Below, one piece after another: positions 24,564 to 36,500 of a stretch of 64,000 nucleotides of DNA. Under the pieces are notes generated by a model. It worked only from the letters and a program-made list of their open reading frames with translations, made no database searches and was not told where the DNA came from. Source of the DNA: Saccharopolyspora phatthalungensis (GTDB lineage: Bacteria > Actinomycetota > Actinomycetes > Mycobacteriales > Pseudonocardiaceae); assembly GCF_014203395.1 (NCBI RefSeq), contig NZ_JACHIW010000002.1:1426001-1490000 (forward strand). The letters are read 5' to 3'. Made by a program: the position numbers and the translations under genes. The first letter of the stretch is position 1. Each line of letters opens with the position of its first letter.

Positions 24564-27500
24564 TCATCCGGGCCCTGCACCGCCAGGCACCACAGGCAAA
24601 GACGAAACGCTGGCCGCCATCGCCGCGGCCTCCGCCCACGCACCTGTTTCCGACCGGCCATCGCCGTACAACCGGAACGCGACGCGTTGGGCCATTCGGT
24701 CCCACAAGCCTTGCATGGCCATCGCCGAGAGGGTGTCGCCCTGTCTGGGGCGTGGCCACACGCTTGCGAGGATTGTGCTGGCTCGTGCCTGTAGGTCTGC
24801 CGCCCAGTCGGCCGGCAGTGTGCTCAGCGTTCGTTCGGCTTCGTGGAACTGGTCGGTCCAGCGCTGGTGCACGGTGGCGATCTCGGCTTCGGTGACCTCG
24901 GCGGGCTGGGCTGGGCGGGCGGCACTGGACAGGGCTGCCTGGCGTTGCCTGTCGACCGCCGCGACCGCGGCCGCGACTTCTCCGGCACTGTCATAGGCCG
25001 GCAGCGAACCCCGCACATAGCGCGGGACGGTTTCCAGCGGATCATCCGGGTCACGGACCTGCCCGGGCCGCTGCCAGTTCAGCTCGGGTGTCACGTTGCG
25101 CAACCAGAGCAGCGCGGTCTCGGCGCTGGAAGCGTAGTGGTGGTAGCCGTCGTAGACGTAGACGGGTCGGGGTGGGCCACCGGTTCGGCGTAGTCCTTCG
25201 GCGAGTGCTCTGGCGTACCAGTCCGGAAGTCGTGCACCGATGGAGTCCGCCACGATCACCACGGTGCGGTCGATATGCCCACCGGCGTGCTGGAACTGCG
25301 GGGACTGCTGCATGCGAAGGCCCAGTGCAACAGGATCCGGTGAGTCAAGCACACCAGCCGCGTTGCTGACTGTTATTTGTCCGTTCCGTACCTGTACGAA
25401 GACGTACAGGGGGTCCGGGTCGAACTCGTTCATCGCGCGCCGAAGGGTGGGCCCGTACCAGGTGCGCTCCAGCGAACCCCATCCGGTCCATTGTGGCGGG
25501 AGGTCCCGTCCTGCGGGGAAAGCCACGGCGTTGAATGCCGATTCCTCGCTAACGCCGACGCGCAGCGTGTGGGACACCATGTCTTCCCGCGGTGGGAGAG
25601 GCTGCATTCGGTCGGGTGTCAGCAGTCGCAGGCCGGGTTCCACGAGACGCTCGTCTGCCGAGGTGGTGAGCTGGTATGCCCGGATGTTGTGCTCCGCGAT
25701 GTAGACGGGCCGGTCGGCGTCGGGGGTGCCCAGTAGTCCGGTTATGAAGTCGGTGAAATCCTGCGTCCTTGCGTTGGGGTCGTTCGGTCCTCCTACGGGG
25801 ACGATCACGACCGGTCGCCGCCAGTCCCCCCGGATCGCCTCAAGATATTCCGGGTTTTCCGCCAGTTCAGCGCCCGCACGCGCCGGGGGCAGGTTCCGTC
25901 TCCTGCCGGGGGCGATGAAGTCCTCGTCGTGTCTGCTCGTGAGGATGACAATCGGTTGCTGGGTGCCGCCATACTCCAGCTGCGACAACAGCCGCGAAAT
26001 CCCGAACGAACGAAGCTGGGCAGAAACCTCCTCGTGGCGACTGCCCAGAGCGGAGATGAGCAGCGGCCGCGCCGCATCGGTAGCGCTGGCTGGGTTGGTG
26101 AGCAGTGCCGATTGTGCCGAAGGTGCTTCGATCAGGGCGTAGGGCCGTGGTCCGGTCTCGTGGTTCTGGATCTGGCCCAACGACAGGAAAACGGGCCGCT
26201 GGATGCCGTCGCCGCGCAATCCCTCGGCCAGTGCGCGCGCATCTTGTTCGGTCAGGCCGGAGGGCCACTGGTTGAGCATCACCACGACCGGGCGGGCCGG
26301 ATCGTCGCTGACGGCCTGCTGGAACTCCGCACTCCTGGCCACGCTCGTGCCGAAGTCCGACGGGCCGAGGATTCTTGTCTGTTCGGTCGAGGGGTCCAGC
26401 ACGTGAAAACGTCCGCCCGCCGACCGGGCCATGACGACCAGTGGCCTGCGGTGGCCGGTTTGCGAGGCGAACCAGCGGGTGTCCACTGTGGGCATCAGAA
26501 CTGGTCCTAGCGGGGAGGGATAGGCCAGCACCACCGCGGAGTCGTCGGCGGGCCGACTCGGTCCGGCCCACGGGGACCAGTTCGGCGGTGGCACGAACCT
26601 CAGGAGACCGGCGTCAAGGGGGAGCACGGCCATGTCGTTTTCGCGTCGCAACCGGAAGTCCCGGTCGGTAACCAGGACCGTGCGGCCCGGGTCGGTACCG
26701 CGCACGCCCCAGGCGAAGTCATGCGCGGCGTGCTCACCAAGCCCGGTCTCGGCTCCCACCGCCGCCAACACCACCGGAGCATCCGGATGCCGAGTGATCG
26801 AGGCCTGATACGGCGCGCTGCCCGCTAGCCGGCGGCCGAACTCGAACGCGGACAGGGTGCCCGACGGCGTGACAAACTCGCCGCCCCGCAACCGCGCGAG
26901 CACCACCGTCGTCGAACCCGGCCCGAACCGTTCCGCATCGCCGACCCGGACACCATTCTCCGACCACCGGCTCCACCAGTCCGCATCCACCGAGGTGCCA
27001 CCGGCCGCCAGCACACGACGCCCCGGATCCGCGGACGTCATCTCCCGTACCGGCAGGTAAGAGTCGCTCGGATCGGTGCCGCGCGAACGTCCTTCGAAGG
27101 GGGTGATGTGCCGGATCTCGAAGCGGATGTCGCCGCCGTCATCGCGTTGTACAACGGCGGCAACATAAACCGGCCCGTCGTGGCCATAGTGGCGTAGCCC
27201 GTTTGCGAGTTCCTGAGGGCCTTGCGCTCCCATAACAGGAGTCCAGTCATTCGGCTCCACCGCGAACACGACGACGGGCCTGCTCGGATCCGAGGCGTAT
27301 GCCTCGCGCAATTCTCCAGCCACGATCCGGCCGAGTTCCCTAGGCAACAGGTTGCTGGACGTCCCGGTTTCGGGGTCGACGGAGACGAAGAACGACGGTC
27401 GGCTCGCCAACACGAGGATCGGTGATCCATCACGCACCGGTGCCGGCAGCCCGGCCAGGTCAGGCCCCGACTCGACCCACCGCCGCCAAGCCGCCGCCTG

Positions 27501-30500
27501 ATTGTAGTCGCGCGGAAAGGCCACCGCGTCGATCACGCCCGAACCCGCCGGAACCGTCAGCCACACTCGCGGCGACCACGGGGCCGTGGTGGGGCCGTGA
27601 ATAGGACTCTGCCGTGCGGTCCCGCGAATCTGCCCGCGACTCCGGAAGCTCGGGGGCGCGCCCGAGGGCAACACCAGCCCCGGCGCGTCCCGGCGGGCAC
27701 CGGGCCGAGAACCCGCAGCGACCAGCCCGAGCCCGGCGGGAGCGTGCGAGATATAGCCCTCCGCAAGAAGAACCTGCCGGACACTTTCCCCGCTCGCGGT
27801 GAGTCCCTCGGCGAATCGTCGAGCGAGGACGTCGTGACTCAGGTGGAGTCCGGCGGTGCCGCCCAGAACCACCAGCACAACCGGGCCGTCCGGGTTGGTG
27901 GCGGCGACCCGCTGGTACTGCTCGGTATCGGCCACCCGCTGACCCAGCTCGCCCGCCGTCTCCACCTGCACGCTCGTACCGCGAACCTCATCACCGATCA
28001 GGAACGATCTGTCCGCAGTTCTGGTCAGCCGCCTGGCCTCCACCACGACCATGACCGGCTCCCGGTCACCGGCGACGCCCAGCTCACCCCGCACCTGACC
28101 CAGATCCACCCCGTCACCCCGGAAAGCCCGCCACCACCGCGCCGAGACCTCATCAACCGGATACACCACGGTGTTCTCGACCGAACCCCCCATCGCCACG
28201 GTCACTATCCGGGTGGCCTGCCGCCGCCACTGCGCCCGCACCTCCTCCACCGTCGCCGGCCGCTGCTCACCGGCATGTTCCAACCGCTGTTGCACCCGCC
28301 GCACCACATCGGCCAAGAACGGCACGTCCTGCCGGCGAGCGTCCGTGGTGCCACCCGTCAGCTCCTGCACCACACGATGCACATCCGCGGCAAACACGGC
28401 CGGCCCCCGCATCGCACCGGTGTCCCGGATCCAGTCGGCTACCAGCCGGACATCCCGCACATCCTCGACGACAGGCCGCCCGCCCACCCTCTCGGTCAGC
28501 ATGAGCGCATGAACAAGCCTGCCCCGCAACCGATCCGCACTCCGCGTCCCCGGCTCACCCACGCCATCCCGGTAACGCAGGTCCACCGCGTCAGCCAGCC
28601 TGCGCACATCCTCATCGGACAACACCCGCCCGGCAGCCGCCGCAGGATCCTCACTCGCGGCCCACCATCCCCGCAACATCTCACCGAGCGGCCGCCTGAT
28701 CTCCTCAAGCCGCGCCGCGCCCCATTCGCTGTCTTGGCCGAACCTCGCGCCCAACGCCTCTGCGGTGTGGGGCTCGCCGGCGTCCCGGGCCCGCCGAGCC
28801 TCCGCTCGCGCCTCCGCCCGCTCCCGCAGTCCGGGCTGTATCACGGCGTCCTCGCCCCCGACCTCGGCAAGCAGCCGACGAGCCCGCATGGCGGATACCC
28901 CGAACCTCTGCCCCAACCCGGCTGCGGTGTAGGGCTCACCCGCATCACGAGCCCGCCGCGCCTCCTCCCGCGCCTGCTGCCGTGTCGACTGTTCCTGCTC
29001 CCGCATACGTCGCCGAGCCGGCCCCGGCTGCTCCTGAGCCTGTTGCTGCGAACCGGGCCGGGTCGCAGCATCCTCATACCGGATCTCGGCAAGCTGGGCC
29101 CGACCCCACATGGCGGACCGTCCGAACCTCTGCCCCAAGCCCGCACCGGTGTAGGGCTCGCCCGCGTCGCGAGCCCGCCGCGCCTCCGCTCGCGCCTCCT
29201 CCCGAGCCGCCCGCTGCGCCTCCGCTCGTCCCTGCGGGGAGGTGGCTGGTTGTGTCTGCTGTGCTTGCGGGGTGAGGGGAGGTGTGAGGTTTTCGTTCCT
29301 GATCTCGGAAAGCAGCCTCGCACCCCACATCCGGCCTCGTCCGAACCTCTGTCCCAAGCTCTCAGCGGTGTAGGGCTCGCCCGCGTCAAGGGCCCGCCGC
29401 GCCTCCTCCCGCGCCTCCCTATCGCGTTGCACGAAAGCATCCAACGCTCTGGCCCGCCGCGCCTCCTCCCGCGCCTCCTCCCGCACCTCCCCCGACGCCT
29501 GCTCCCGCGCCCGGTGTGCCTCGGCTCGCGCCTGCTCCCGCGCCCGGTTCGCCTCCGCTCGCGTCTGCTCCCACACCTGCTGCACCTCCGCTTGTTGTTC
29601 TTGTCCCTGCGGGGAGATACCTGGTTGTGTCTGCTGCGCTTGCAGGATGAGGGGCGGCGTAAGGTCTTCGTTCCTTATCTCGGCAAGGCGATCAGCGCCC
29701 CATCTCCGCCTCTGGTCGAACCTTGTTGCCAGTGCGTTGGCGTTGTAGGGCTCGCCGGCCGCCCGAGCGCGGCGGGCTTCTTCTCGTGCTGTTTCTCGTA
29801 GTTGGTGCTCCTGCGGGGAGATACCTGTTCGTGTCTGCTGCTCTTGCGGGGCGAGGTGGGGGGTGAGGCTTTCGTTTCTGATCTCGGCTAGTCGCTCGGC
29901 GCCCCACTGACGATCCCGGCTGAATCGTTCTCCTAGGCCATGAGCGGTGTAGGGCATGCCGCGCGTGAGCGCGTCTCGTGCGGTCGCTCGCGCCTGCTCC
30001 CGCAACGTCTCCTCTTGTTGCTGCTCCGGCATCTCCAATGCACTCGGCCGAGCCTGCGGCGCCTGTTCCTGTTCCTGCTCCGGACCGTGCTGGGGCGCAG
30101 CATCCGCCTGCATCTCCTCGTCGCGTTCTTCGTGGAGCCTGGCGAGGTCAGCATCGCTGTTGTCCGACCACCTGATCACCGGTTCGGGACTGGTTTGGTC
30201 GGTGTAGTGCGGTGGGGTTGAGCCGGTTAGTGCGGCGCGTAGTTCTGGGCCGCGTGTGAGTACTGGTTGTCCGTCGGGGCCGAGCAGTGTCCATTGGCCG
30301 GTTCCGTGGCCATTGGTGAACATCGGCTGCATTCGCCCGTCGGCGGTGGTGATGGTGTCGGTGGCGTGTACCGCACCATCGTGGGTTTGCCATACGGCGC
30401 TGGCGTCGGTTGCCCACACGTAGGAGCGCAGGTTCGTGGCGAATCGTTGTGCGAAGGATGTGTTGCCAGGCCCGGGTTGTTGTCCGGCGCCGCAACCGAA

Positions 30501-33500
30501 TAGTGCTACCGGTAGTCCGGCGACGAAGCGTCTGTCGTGCCATACGCGCTGGGCGGATTCTTCTGGTCCTGCCTCGCCGTCGGGCCATCGCGCATGTCCG
30601 TGTGGGGTGATGTGGATGCCGACTACTTGCACGCCGGGTATGTCCGAGGCCAGTGCTGCTGCCTCCAATGCGACCGCGTCATCTTCGGGTCCGAAGTACA
30701 TCAGCGGTGCTGGGCTGGTCAGCCGTGTCAGCTCTGCTGGCGGTTCTATGGGCAGTGGCCCGGTTCCGTCGGCCCGGTACAACATCCATTGTGGACCGAT
30801 TCCAGTGTCGGTCCGCGCTAGCACGTCGGTGCCTGAGCGCCGTGTCTCGGTGACTGACTCGTCGGGCACGACCATGCGGTCACTGCCCAGCACCACCAAC
30901 AACTGGCCTCGGTCAGCTGATACCTCCGCGAATCCCGGCGATCTCGTCCATGCGGGATAGGTGATCGACTCGTCCGACCCGCGCACCGCCAGCACCACAG
31001 GCAAGGACGGAGCACTGGCCGCCATCGCGGCGGCCTCCGCCCACGCGCCCGTTTCCGACCGGCCATCCCCGTACAACCGGAGCGCGACCCGTTGGGCCAT
31101 CCGGTCCCACAGGTCTTGCATGGCCATTGCCGATGCTGTGTCGCCCTGTCTGGGGCGTGGCCACATGCTTGCGAGGATTGTGCTGGCCCGTGCCTGTAGG
31201 TCGGCCACCCGGTCGGCGGAAAGTGCGCTCAGTGCGCGTTCTGCTTCCTGGAAATGCTCGTTCCAGCGCTGGTGCACTGTGGCGATCTCGGCTTCGGTGG
31301 CCTCCGTGGGCTGGGCAGGGCGGGCGGTGCCGGACAGGGCGATCTCGCGTTGCCTGTCGACTGTCGCGATCGCGGACGCGACTTCTCCGGCGTTGTCGTA
31401 GTTTGGCGGCGAATCCCGCTCGTAGCGCGGGACGGCTTCCAGCGGATCGTCTGGGTCTTGGAGACCTTCAGGCCGCTGCCAGTTGAGCTCGGGTGTCACA
31501 TTCCGCAGCCGGTCCAGCACCGCATCGGTGTGGAAAGCCGCGTGGTGGTAGCCGTCGTAAACGTACACGGGTCGCGGTGGTCCACCGACTCGGCGCAAGC
31601 CTTCCGCGAGTGCTCTGGCGTACCAGTCCGGAATTGGCACGTAATCCTCGGAGTCCGCCACGATCACCACCGTGCGGCCGCTGTGCCCGCCGGCGCGCTG
31701 GAACTGCGGGGAATGCTGCATGCGTGTGCCCAGGCCAACAGGATCCGGTTCTACGAACGCGAGACTGCCGTCGCAGTCTGTTACGACCGCTATTTGTCCG
31801 TTCCGCACTCGCACGAAGACGAACAGCGGGTCCGGATCGAACTCGCTTATCGCACGGTGCAGCATGGGCCCGTACCAGCTGCGCTCCACCGAGCCCCATC
31901 CTGTCCATTGTGGCGGGAGGTCACTTTCCGCGGGGAAAGCCACGGCGTTGGCAGCCGATTCCTGGCCGACGCCGACGCGCAGGGTGTGGGACACCAAGGA
32001 TTCCTGCGGCGCAGGAAGTTGCAACCGGTCGGGCGTCAGCAGCCGCAGGCCGGATTCCACGAGACGCCCGCCGCTTGTCGGAGTGATGAGCCTGTCTGTC
32101 CGGACATTGTTTTCCGCGATGTAGACGGGCCGGTCGGCGTCCGGAGTGCCCAGCAGTCCGGAGAGGAAGCCGGCGAGTTCGTCCGTCCTCGCGTCGGAGT
32201 CGCGCGGCCCCCCTACGGGGACGATCACGACCGGTCGCCGCCAGTCCCCGCGGGTCGCCTCAAGATAGTTCGGGTTTTCCGCGAGATTAGAGCCCAAATC
32301 GGCGTAGTGTGCCAGCGATAAGCGACCGCCTGGCCGGATGAAATGGTCGCCCTGCCTGCTCGCGAGGATGACAATCGGCGGTTGGGCGCCGCGATACCCC
32401 AGCTCCGACAACAGCCGGGACACCCCGAAAGAACGAAGCTGGTGAAAAATCTCCTCGTGGCGACCGCCCAGCGCGGAGATGAGCAGCGGCCGCGGCGCAT
32501 CGGCAGCGCTGGCCGGATGCGTGAGCACTGCCGACTGCGCTGACGGGGCCTCGACCAGGGCGTAGGGCCGCGACCCGGTCTCGTGGTTCTGGAACTGGCC
32601 CATCGACAGGAAAACGGGCCGTTGGATGTCCTCACCCCGCAGCGTCTCGGCCAGCGACCGCGCGTCCTGCTCGGTCAACCCGGAGGGCCACCGGTCGAAC
32701 ACCACCACGACGGGGCGGGCCGGATCGTCGCGGACGGCCTGCCGGAATTCCGCGCTCCTGGCCACAATCGTGCCGAAGTCCGACGGCCCGAGAACCCTTA
32801 TCTTGGTAGTCAAGGGATCCATCACGTGGAAACGTCCCCGCATCGACCGGGCGACCACCACCGCCGGGCTCCGGTGGCCGGCCTCCGCGACAAACCAGTC
32901 CGTGTCGACGACAAACGGGGGCGCCGGTGTCGGGGAGGCCGGATACGTCAGCACCGCTGCGACGTCATCGGCTGCGGGCCGGCTCGACCCGGCCACCGGG
33001 GACCAGTGCTGCGGCGGCACAAGCCTCGGGAAATCCTCGCCGAGATAGAGCTCGGCATTGCTGTCCTCATTGGATTGCAACCGGAAGTCCTGGTCGGTCA
33101 CCAGGATTATGCGATCCGGGTCGTTGCTCCACACGCCGCGAGCGAACTCATGCGCGGCGTGTTCGCTGAGCCCGGTCTCGGCTCCCACGGTCGCCAACAG
33201 GACTTGGGCGTCTGGTAGTGCGGTGATTGAAGTCTGGTACGGGCCGCTGCCCGCTACCTGGCGACCGAATTCGAAGGCCGACAGGGTGCCCGACGGTGTG
33301 ACGAACTCATTATCCCACAACCGCGCGAGCACGGTCGTCGCCGAATTCAACCCGAGCCAATAATGCCCGACCGGCCGGAAACCGAACGACGACCACTGGC
33401 GCCACCAGTCCACATCCGCCGGGGTTCCGCCGGCCGCCAGCAAACGGTGCGAGGGATCGGAGGCCAGTTCTCGCACCGGCATTCCAGCGTCGCGTGGACG

Positions 33501-36500
33501 TTCTCCGGCGAGAGTGACGTCCCCGATCTCATACCGGATGTTGCCGCCGTCGTGGTTTGTCACGGCGTTAGCGACATAAACCGGTCCGTCGTGGCCGTAG
33601 CGGCCTAGCCCGCTGGCGAGTTGCTGGCGCGCATGCTCGCTCAGGGCAAGCCCGCCAATGGGCTGCACCGCGAGCACGATGACGGCCCTGCTGGGATCTG
33701 AGGTCGCTATCTCGCCCACTGCTGCGGCGACTTCGCGGCCGAATGCTCCGGCGCTGAGGGGTTCGACTCGCCTGCGCAGGGTTGTGGGGTTGATGTCGGC
33801 GAAAGTTCCATCCGGATCCGGGCGCGTCAGCACGAGGACCGGTGATTCATCACGCACCTCTGCGGGCAGCCAGTCCAGGTCCGGGCCCGATTCCGCCCAC
33901 CATGTCCAGACGGCCGACTCATCTCTGCTGCGCGGATATGCGATCGCGTCGAGCACGCGTGAACCCGCCCGTATCGCCAGCCGCACTCGCGGCGACCACA
34001 GATCCACCACAGCGGGGATTAAACGTTGCGCCGCACTGTCCCATTCCATCGCGTAAATCCGCCCGCGATGTCCCGCCTCGCCGAAACTTTCGGCCAGCTC
34101 CCCCTGGGCCCCGTCGGGCAGCGTGCGCTGACTCTCCCCGTCGTATACGTGGACGATGATTGAGCGGTCGTCGTATGGTCTGGTGATCCCGTGGTAGCGG
34201 GCGTCCTCGACCGCCCGGCGAGCGAACTCGCGTGGGCTCACGTGCTGTGTTTCCCACGTGTCCCGGTCAGCGAGGATGAATTCGCCTCGCGGTGTGGTAT
34301 GTGCCAGCACGAACATCGGGGCATCAGCGCGAGCAGTCTGCGGTGTCGAATCCGAGTCGTACTGCCGCTGGAGGGCATCCCTGTCGGCGGCGTCAACGGG
34401 ATAGGCGATCGTGTTCTGCGCTCTGGAACCCTGCCGTAGCGTCAGCACGCTGGCTCGCATGCCCGAGCGCAGCACCGGCCCCGGCACGTCCCGCCGGTCA
34501 CCAGGCCGTGGGCCTGCGGCGATCAACCCGAGTCCGGCGGGATCGTGTGCGACATAGCCTTCGGCCAGCAGGACTTGTCGGCTGCCGTCTCCGCCGACGT
34601 TGAGTCCCTCGGCGAATCCCCGGGTGAGTTCGTCGCGGCCGAGGTGCACGCCGAGTGCCGCGTTGCCGCCCGTGACCACCAGGACGACCGGGCCGTGGTG
34701 ATTGTTTGCGGCGACATGCTGGTACTGCTCGGTGCCGGCCACCCACTGACCGAGTTCCCGCGGGGTCTCCAAGTGCGCGGTCGTACCGCGGACCGTATCG
34801 CTGATCAGGAAGGATTTTTCCGCGCCGATCGGGTTCCGCCGTCGGGCTTCGACCACGACGATGAGCGGCTCCTGGCCCGCGATGATCCCCATTTCCCGCC
34901 GGACCTGGTCCAGGTCCACCCGGCCGCCGTGGAAGTCGCGCCACCATCGCGTTGACGCCGTACTGGCGGGGTAGGCCACGGTGTTTTCGGTGTGAGTGCC
35001 CATCCGCAGGGTCACGGCCTGGGTGGCTCCGTGCCGCCAGTGCGTGCGCAGTTCGGACACCGTCGCCCGCCGCTGCTCGCCTCGCTGTTCCAAACCTTGC
35101 TCTACCCGCCGCACAACGCCAGCCAGATAGCGCAGTTCGTGCGGGCGAGCGTTCGTGGTGGTTTCGGTCAGCTCCTGCACGAGGTGGTGCACGTCGGCGG
35201 TCGTGACCGTCGGCCCTGGTATCCGGACGGTGTCCCGGATCAAGTCGGCCACCAGCCGGACATCCCGCACGTCGGCGATACTCGGTTGCCCGCCCAGGTT
35301 CTGGGCCAGCTCAAGGACGTGGACCAGCCTGCCCCGCAACCGGTCCGCACTGCGTGTGCCGGGTCCGCCCACGCCGTCGCGGTACCGCAGTTCCACCGCA
35401 TCGGCCAGCCTGCGCACGTCCTCATCGGACAACCGCCGTCCAGCAGACGACCCATCATCCTCACGCGCGGCCCACCACCCACTCAACAGCTCATCGAGCG
35501 ACTGCCGGATCTCGTCAAGCCGCGCCGCGCCCCATTCGCTGTCCTGGCCGAATTTCGCCCCCAACGCCTCAGGTGTGTAGGGCTCGTCGGCGTCGCGGGC
35601 CCGCCGTGCCTCCGCCCGCGCCTCCGCCCGCGTCTCCCGCTCCCGTACCAACTCCTCCCGCATTTCGGTAAGCCGCGCCGCGCCCCATTGACGGTTCTGT
35701 TGGAATCTCGCACCCAATTCCCTAGCGGTGTAGAGCTCACGCGCCTCATAAGCCCGCCGCGCCTCCGCCCGCGCCTGCGCCTGCTGGGGCTCGTCCCGCA
35801 TTTCGGCAATCCGCGCCGCGCCCCATTCGCTGTCCCGGCCGAACCTCGCCCCCAACGCCTCAGGTGTGTAGGGCTGTCCGGCCTCCTCAGCCTCCCGCGC
35901 CGCCGCCCGCGCCGCCGCCTGCTGCGGCTCGCCCCGCATGTCGGCAAGCCGCGCCGCGCCCCATCCGCGGTCCTGGCCGAACCTGGCCCCCAATGCCTGA
36001 GCGGTCAGGGGTTCGCCGGCGTCCTCGGCCTCCCGCGCCATTTCCTGCGCTAGCCGATTCATCTCCCGCTGCTCCCACTGCTCCCGCTCCTCCCGCTCCT
36101 CCCACATTGCAGCGAACCTCTGTTCCGCCAATTCCTCAGCGGTGTAGTGCTGACCGGCTGCCGCAACCGCCCACTCCAGCGCGAGCTCCCCCTCCCGCGC
36201 CTCCGTCATTTCGGCAATCCGCGCCTCGACCCATCCGCGGTTCCGCCCGAACATCGTCGAGAAGTCATCAAGGTCGAGAGGGTCGCCGGCCTCCTCAGCC
36301 TCCCGCGCCACCCTCCGCGCTTCTTGCTGTAACTCCAGCTCCTCCGTCATATCGTCAAGCTGCTGTTCGCCCCAGTCGCCGTCTAGTACGAACAGCGCCC
36401 CCAACTCCTCAGGGGTAAAGGGCTCGCCTGCCACGTAAGCCCGCCGCGCTATCTCATACGCCTCCTCTTCGGGTTCGGGTTCGGTGTAATCTCCGTCGGA

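Noticed and set aside
27597..29801. Plus-strand open frame of 734 codons, opposite the giant gene
   Set aside because: Its product is a low-complexity Arg/Pro/Leu string produced by the antisense of Arg/Ala/Glu repeat codons; no domains or ribosome site.
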